From the NCBI GenBank assembly GCA_001939945.1, contig MOEB01000003.1, positions 124,001 to 188,000 on the forward strand: a stretch of DNA of 64,000 nt, given 5' to 3'. This document shows, in pieces, positions 60,273-64,000 of the stretch. Numbering within the stretch: position 1 is the stretch's first letter; each line of letters begins with the position of its first letter. The notes under the pieces are model-generated. The model had not been told where the DNA came from, did not search any database, and saw only the letters and a program-made list of their open reading frames with translations. The position numbers and the translations under genes were made by a program. This stretch comes from Aerophototrophica crusticola. GTDB lineage: Bacteria > Pseudomonadota > Alphaproteobacteria > Azospirillales > Azospirillaceae.

Positions 60273-61043
60273 ATGTTCAAGAAGCTGCTCGCCTCCGTCG
60301 GCATCGGCGGCGCCTCCGTCGAGACGGTCCTCGACAACCCGGACGCCATGCTGGGGGAGCCGCTGACCGGCTCCATGCACGTCAAGGGCGGCTCCGTGGA
60401 CCAGGAGATCGCCGAGGTGGCCGTGGAGGTCATGACCCGGGTGCTGGTCGAGACCGACAACACAGAGGTCAAGAAGGACTTCGTCGTCTCCAAGGTCCGG
60501 CTGGCCAACGGCTTCAAGCTGCCCGCCGGCTCGTCCCACACCCTGCCGTTCGAGCTGGACCTGCCCCTGCACACGCCAGTGGCCCTGGGCCGGGAGCACG
60601 CGCCCGCCTGGCTGCGCACCCGGCTGGACATCCCCATGGCGGCGGACGCCACCGACGCCGACGCCCTGGCCATCCGCCCCGCCCCGGTTCAGGTGGACGC
60701 GCTGAACGCCATGATCTCCCTGGGCTTCGGGCTCTACAAGTCGGACGTGGAGCACCGGCCGCGCTGGCATGGCGGCCACGGCTTCGTGCAGGAGTTCGAG
60801 TTCCGGCCGGTCGTCAGCGGCGGGCGCCGGCTGTATGACGAGGTGGAGCTGGTGTTCGAGCCGGCCGGCGACGGCTTCGACCTGCTGCTGCAGTTGGACC
60901 GCTCCTCCCGCAGCCTGTCCGGCTTCCTGGCGGAGGCGACGGGCATGGATGAGAGCTGGCACCGCCTGCACCTGGACGAAGGGCTGCTGGGTCCGGGGGA
61001 GGATGCCATCGCCCGCGCCCTGAAGCAGGTCCTGTTCCGGTGA
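60273..61043 (+). CDS. Spo0M-like (sporulation-control) arrestin-fold protein
   Basis: This 256-residue soluble protein begins MFKKLLASVGIGGASVETVL and continues with GEPLTGSMHVKGGSVDQEI, LPAGSSHTLPFELDLPLHTP and SGGRRLYDEVELVFEP, matching the Spo0M family. The N-terminal half has an arrestin-like beta fold. In Bacillus, Spo0M affects sporulation; homologues in non-sporulating bacteria have no settled function. It overlaps the P1 peptidase gene by four bases (GTGA), so the two are co-translated. Confidence 0.88.
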   Translation: MFKKLLASVGIGGASVETVLDNPDAMLGEPLTGSMHVKGGSVDQEIAEVAVEVMTRVLVETDNTEVKKDFVVSKVRLANGFKLPAGSSHTLPFELDLPLHTPVALGREHAPAWLRTRLDIPMAADATDADALAIRPAPVQVDALNAMISLGFGLYKSDVEHRPRWHGGHGFVQEFEFRPVVSGGRRLYDEVELVFEPAGDGFDLLLQLDRSSRSLSGFLAEATGMDESWHRLHLDEGLLGPGEDAIARALKQVLFR

Positions 61044-62173
61044 CGGCACCGCCGGGCCCGGGGGATGGGGTGGCGGCCGGGCAGGGGGCGCCCTGCCGGG
61101 CACGGGAGCTGGGCCTGTCCATCGGCGTCTTCCCACCCGGACCGCATAACGCCATCACCGACATTGGCGGGGTGATGGTCGGACACCGGACCCTGGTGCG
61201 GGGCGACAGCATCCGCACTGGCGTCACGGCGATACTGCCGCACGGGGGCAACCCCTTCCAGGACCGGGTCCCGGCCGGCCTGGCGGTGGCCAACGGCTTC
61301 GGCAAGATGGCGGGCACAACCCAGTTGGTGGAGTTGGGGGAGCTGGAGACGCCCATCCTGCTGACCAACACCCTGTCCGTAGGCAGGGTGGCGGACGCGC
61401 TGGTGTCCTGGACGCTGGACCTGCCCGGGAACGGCAAGGTCCGGTCGGTGAACCCCGTGGTGGGTGAAACCAATGACGGCGTGCTGAATGACATCCGCGC
61501 CCGCGCCGTGGTGGCGGAGGATGCCTCCGCCGCCCTGTCCGACGCCCGGCCGGGCCCGGTGGGGGAGGGGGCCGTGGGGGCGGGCACCGGCACCCTGGCC
61601 TTTGGCTGGAAGGGCGGGATCGGCACCAGCTCCCGCCTGTTGCCCCCGGCCTTGGGCGGACATGCCGTGGGCGTGCTGGTGCAGACGAACTTCGGCGGCA
61701 GCCTGCGCGTGGCCGGGCACCCGGTGGGAGAGGCGCTGGGGCGGTTCTATTTGAAGGAACATGCCGACCGGGGCGACGCCGACGGGTCGGTCATGATCGT
61801 CATCGCCACCGATGCCCCGCTCAGCGACCGCAACCTGACCCGGCTGGCCCGCCGATCCTTCGCCGGGTTGGCGCGGACGGGGGCGGCCTTCTCCAACGGG
61901 TCCGGGGACTATGCCGTCGCCTTCTCCACCGCCGAGGGGGTGCGGCGCACGCCCGCCCGGCGCAGGGCGGTGTCGGCTGTCGAGGACCTGCCCAACGACC
62001 TGCTGTCGCCCCTGTTCGTGGCGGTCGCCGACGCGACGGAGGAGGCGGTCCTCAATTCCCTGTTCATGGCCACCACCGTGCGCAGCCGGGACCTGGTGAC
62101 CGGAAGCCTAGTGGTGGGGGAGGCCATCGACCTGGACGCCGTGCGCCGAGTGCTGGCGGGCGGCCGGGGTTAG
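61040..62173 (+). CDS. P1-family peptidase, DmpA/aminopeptidase-like
   Basis: This 377-residue protein is an N-terminal-nucleophile hydrolase of the DmpA family. DmpA-type enzymes self-cleave at a Gly-Ser bond before a nucleophile at about residue 250; here Gly249-Ser250 occur in ADGSVMIVIATDAPL. Other family phrases are ITDIGGVMVGHRTL, GVTAILPHGGNPF, NGFGKMAG and NPVVGETNDGVLN. It probably hydrolyses N-terminal D- or L-amino acid amides or esters. It has a GTG start overlapping the Spo0M-like stop. No signal peptide is seen. Its end overlaps the opposing hypothetical gene by four bases. Confidence 0.92.
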   Translation: MTAPPGPGDGVAAGQGAPCRARELGLSIGVFPPGPHNAITDIGGVMVGHRTLVRGDSIRTGVTAILPHGGNPFQDRVPAGLAVANGFGKMAGTTQLVELGELETPILLTNTLSVGRVADALVSWTLDLPGNGKVRSVNPVVGETNDGVLNDIRARAVVAEDASAALSDARPGPVGEGAVGAGTGTLAFGWKGGIGTSSRLLPPALGGHAVGVLVQTNFGGSLRVAGHPVGEALGRFYLKEHADRGDADGSVMIVIATDAPLSDRNLTRLARRSFAGLARTGAAFSNGSGDYAVAFSTAEGVRRTPARRRAVSAVEDLPNDLLSPLFVAVADATEEAVLNSLFMATTVRSRDLVTGSLVVGEAIDLDAVRRVLAGGRG

Positions 62174-62508
62174 CGGCCCTGCGGCGCCCTGCTGCCCCAG
62201 TCCTCATCCGCCAGGTGCTGGGCAAGTTTGCAGCCCAACCGGTCCACAAGCATCCCCGCCCGTTGCAGGTCCAAGCTCGTCTCCGCCGTCACCAGCAGGC
62301 GCACGGCCTTGCGGCAGGCGCGCTCCGTCTCCGGGTCCGGCGGGCGGGGGCGGAGCAGTCCGGCGAGGGCAGGGGGGAGCAGGGGCAGCAGCTCCTCATG
62401 CGAGGGCATGCCGGTCATGGGGCTGCCGGCGACGCCGACACCCAGGACGGCGGCCGCACCCCACTTCAGGAACGCGGACACTTGCCGTCCCGTTGACCGG
62501 CCCGCCAT
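62170..62508 (-). CDS. Hypothetical protein with N-terminal hydrophobic segment
   Basis: This 112-residue protein begins MAGRSTGRQVSAFLKWGAAAVLGVGVAGS, a possible signal or membrane anchor (core AFLKWGAAAVLGVGVAG), followed by a Pro/Leu-rich stretch (ELLPLLPPALAGLL) and a helical C-terminus with two cysteines (RACRKAVRL and LGCKLAQHL). The ATG at 62508 has AAGG six bases upstream and is preferred over 62559. It is tail-to-tail with the P1 peptidase gene. No family is recognised. Confidence 0.5.
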   Translation of the reverse strand: MAGRSTGRQVSAFLKWGAAAVLGVGVAGSPMTGMPSHEELLPLLPPALAGLLRPRPPDPETERACRKAVRLLVTAETSLDLQRAGMLVDRLGCKLAQHLADEDWGSRAPQGR

Positions 62509-62712
62509 GGTCGACCTTGTCGCCCCCAGTTCACACGCCCACTCAGCATCGTCATGCAAAAGCTTGGGCTGATTGGGTTATCGCAGGTCTTCCACAGGCA
62601 TGCAACGGACTCGTTGCGGCTGTGGAAACAAATTCCGGCCCGCCAAGCCGCGAAAAGGACGGGGCTGTTGTTCTGGAAGCGCCGCTGGGGCGTCACGGGA
62701 AGGGAGGATGGC

Positions 62713-63237
62713 ATGGCCGGAGAGCAGCGCCCGGCGCTGGACGAGGAGACCATCGCCTTCGCAGGCCGGGTCTTCCAGATGGCCCGCGCCGGGGATACGG
62801 CGGCCCTGGGCGACCTGCTGGCCCAAGGGATGCCGGCGAACCTGCGCAACGACAAGGGCGACAGCCTGCTGATGCTGGCCAGCTACAACGGCCACGCGGA
62901 GGCCACACGATTGCTGCTGGCCCATGGCGGCGACACGGCCCTTGCCAACGACCGCGGCCAGACGCCCCTGCTGGGCGCCGCGTTCAAGGGCGACCTGGCG
63001 GTGGCCCTGGCCCTGTTGGAGGGCGGGGCCGAGGTGGACGCGGCCGGGCAGGACGGGCGAACGGCGCTCATGCTGGCCGCCATGTTCGACCGGGCGGAAA
63101 TGGTGACGCTGCTGCTCGGGCGGGGGGCTGACAGGCACGCGCGTGACGCGAACGGGGCCACGGCGGAAGAACTCGCCGCCGCCATGGGGGCACAAGCCAC
63201 GCCCGGCCTGCTGCGGGCGGCCTCCCAGAGGGGATGA
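62713..63237 (+). CDS. Ankyrin-repeat protein
   Basis: This 174-residue protein contains about four ankyrin repeats: DTAALGDLLAQGMPANLRND, KGDSLLMLASYNGHAEATRLLLAHG (core LLMLASYNGHAE), RGQTPLLGAAFKGDLAVALALLE and DGRTALMLAAMFDRAEMVTLLLGRG (core GRTALMLAAMFDRAE). These mediate protein-protein binding. AGGGAGG lies just before the ATG at 62713; in-frame codons to 62554 do not add a domain. It has no signal peptide and stands alone, so its partner is unknown. Confidence 0.88.
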   Translation: MAGEQRPALDEETIAFAGRVFQMARAGDTAALGDLLAQGMPANLRNDKGDSLLMLASYNGHAEATRLLLAHGGDTALANDRGQTPLLGAAFKGDLAVALALLEGGAEVDAAGQDGRTALMLAAMFDRAEMVTLLLGRGADRHARDANGATAEELAAAMGAQATPGLLRAASQRG

Positions 63238-63270
63238 CCCGGGTCACGGCGGGTACCGCCACCGCCGGCT

Positions 63271-64000
63271 TCAAGGCGCCGTGGCCGCGTGGGTCAGGCT
63301 GACCGGGCCCAACACGCGGGTGGAGCGCAGCGGGCGACCCCAATGGTCCACTACCGCGCGGTAGGCGGGCTTGCCATAGGCCTTGGTCGCCAGTTCATAG
63401 AGGGACACGTTGTCCGCTGCCGTGAGCGGCGCCTGTTGGCCGTGGGGCCAGGGGGCGGTGCCGGCGGCGAAGGGGGCGTGGCGGTCCAGCGCCGTCTCCA
63501 GCCCGACGCCGTCCGGGGTGCGGTAGCCATGGAGGTCGATGCCCCAGGCCCGGCCCAGCTCCGCCAGTTGCACCAGGGCGTCGAGGGCGAACAGGGAATA
63601 GGATAGGCTGTCCGCCCGGTCCAGTTCCTTCACCATGAAGCCTTCCCGGTCGATCTGGCGGGGGATCAGGTCGCGAACAGCCCGGGCCGTCGCATTGATC
63701 CGGCAGCGGTCGCCGCTCAGGGCGGCCACGGTGCCCAACAGCACCAGGCGCCAATCCTCGAAATTGTTCTCGTGCCGGAAGCCTTCCGCCTCCGCCGCGA
63801 TTGCCTGGAACCAGCGATGGACGGCGGCTTGGCGGTCGGCGGGCCACCCCGGCCAGCCGCGCAGCAGGTCGGCGGCATAGGCCAGGGCGGGCAGGGTGAT
63901 GAACAGCTCGATCCGGCTCTGCAGGTTGCCGAAGCTGGGTTGCATGCCGGTGGCCGGGTCGGTGGTCCACCCCTCGACCACCCGGGCCGCCTGGGCGGCG
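63271..64000 (-). CDS. Alginate-lyase-like polysaccharide lyase, C-terminal part (partial)
   Basis: At least 242 codons are visible; the frame runs open past the window edge with AAQAARVVEGWTTDPATG. The pattern WTTDPATGMQPS, LPALAYAADLLRGW, ENNFEDWRLVLLGTVAAL and LSYSLFALDALVQLAEL is that of the alginate lyase (alpha/alpha-barrel) family, with NNFEDW at the site where related enzymes have their catalytic Asn/His motif. The visible part shows no His at that motif, so activity is uncertain. The N-terminus and any signal peptide lie outside the window. Confidence 0.7.
   Translation of the reverse strand, partial: AAQAARVVEGWTTDPATGMQPSFGNLQSRIELFITLPALAYAADLLRGWPGWPADRQAAVHRWFQAIAAEAEGFRHENNFEDWRLVLLGTVAALSGDRCRINATARAVRDLIPRQIDREGFMVKELDRADSLSYSLFALDALVQLAELGRAWGIDLHGYRTPDGVGLETALDRHAPFAAGTAPWPHGQQAPLTAADNVSLYELATKAYGKPAYRAVVDHWGRPLRSTRVLGPVSLTHAATAP

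Overview
The window is very GC-rich DNA with tightly packed, often overlapping genes (ATGA and TGATG junctions). The gene content points to an alphaproteobacterium, most likely Rhodospirillales/Azospirillaceae: a periplasmic nitrate reductase operon, NnrS, 3-hydroxybutyrate dehydrogenase, many c-type cytochromes and giant exported repeat proteins. The taxonomic call is inferred from gene content and base composition only. I saw no rRNA, tRNA, CRISPR array, transposase or phage gene.

Region 1 (1-27.5 kb, minus strand) is a giant surface-protein locus. A single 23.6-kb gene encodes a protein of about 7,850 residues with an LEPR..FDAA N-terminal motif, a DUF4347 domain and dozens of Ig-like, cadherin-like and Calx-beta repeats. 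It is followed, with overlapping codons, by a TolC-family lipoprotein, a HlyD-type adaptor, a membrane-anchored adaptor with an N-terminal GAF-like domain, and the start of a further gene at the window edge.

Region 2 (27.7-32.2 kb, minus) is a four-gene, probably copper-related operon: DUF2946 membrane protein, TonB-dependent receptor, Cys/His-motif beta-propeller and thioredoxin-like protein. Upstream of it, about 315 bp of non-coding DNA form a nested inverted repeat.

Region 3 (32.6-36.2 kb, minus) looks like a cyclic-nucleotide module: an intact HD-domain phosphohydrolase, a paralogue that lost its metal ligands, and a CHASE2-class III adenylate cyclase.

Region 4 (36.4-40.1 kb) handles ketone bodies or polyhydroxybutyrate: two acetoacetate-decarboxylase paralogues (one with the Schiff-base lysine position changed), a patatin-like hydrolase, and divergent 3-hydroxybutyrate dehydrogenase.

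Region 5 (40.2-48.2 kb, plus) is the most novel-looking locus. It has a di-heme b-type membrane cytochrome, a protein fusing a cytosolic FHA domain through one membrane helix to ten CXXCH motifs, a second ten-CXXCH protein with a C-terminal LVIVD propeller, and a cytochrome c554-like protein. Together they look like a quinol-to-periplasm or quinol-to-outside electron conduit with a phospho-signalling input. Next to it is a SemiSWEET-CheZ fusion.

Region 6 (49-51.7 kb) holds small genes: a lipoprotein, a small secreted protein, a di-heme cytochrome, a phasin-like protein and two small hypotheticals.

Region 7 (51.7-60.2 kb) is nitrate/NO metabolism: napEFDABC followed by moeA on the minus strand, and a divergent Crp/Fnr (NnrR-like) regulator, a DUF1858 protein and NnrS on the plus strand. 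The shared intergenic region carries two perfect FNR-type boxes, one in front of each unit. The window ends with a Spo0M-like protein, a DmpA-type P1 peptidase, a small hypothetical, an ankyrin protein and a partial alginate-lyase-like gene.
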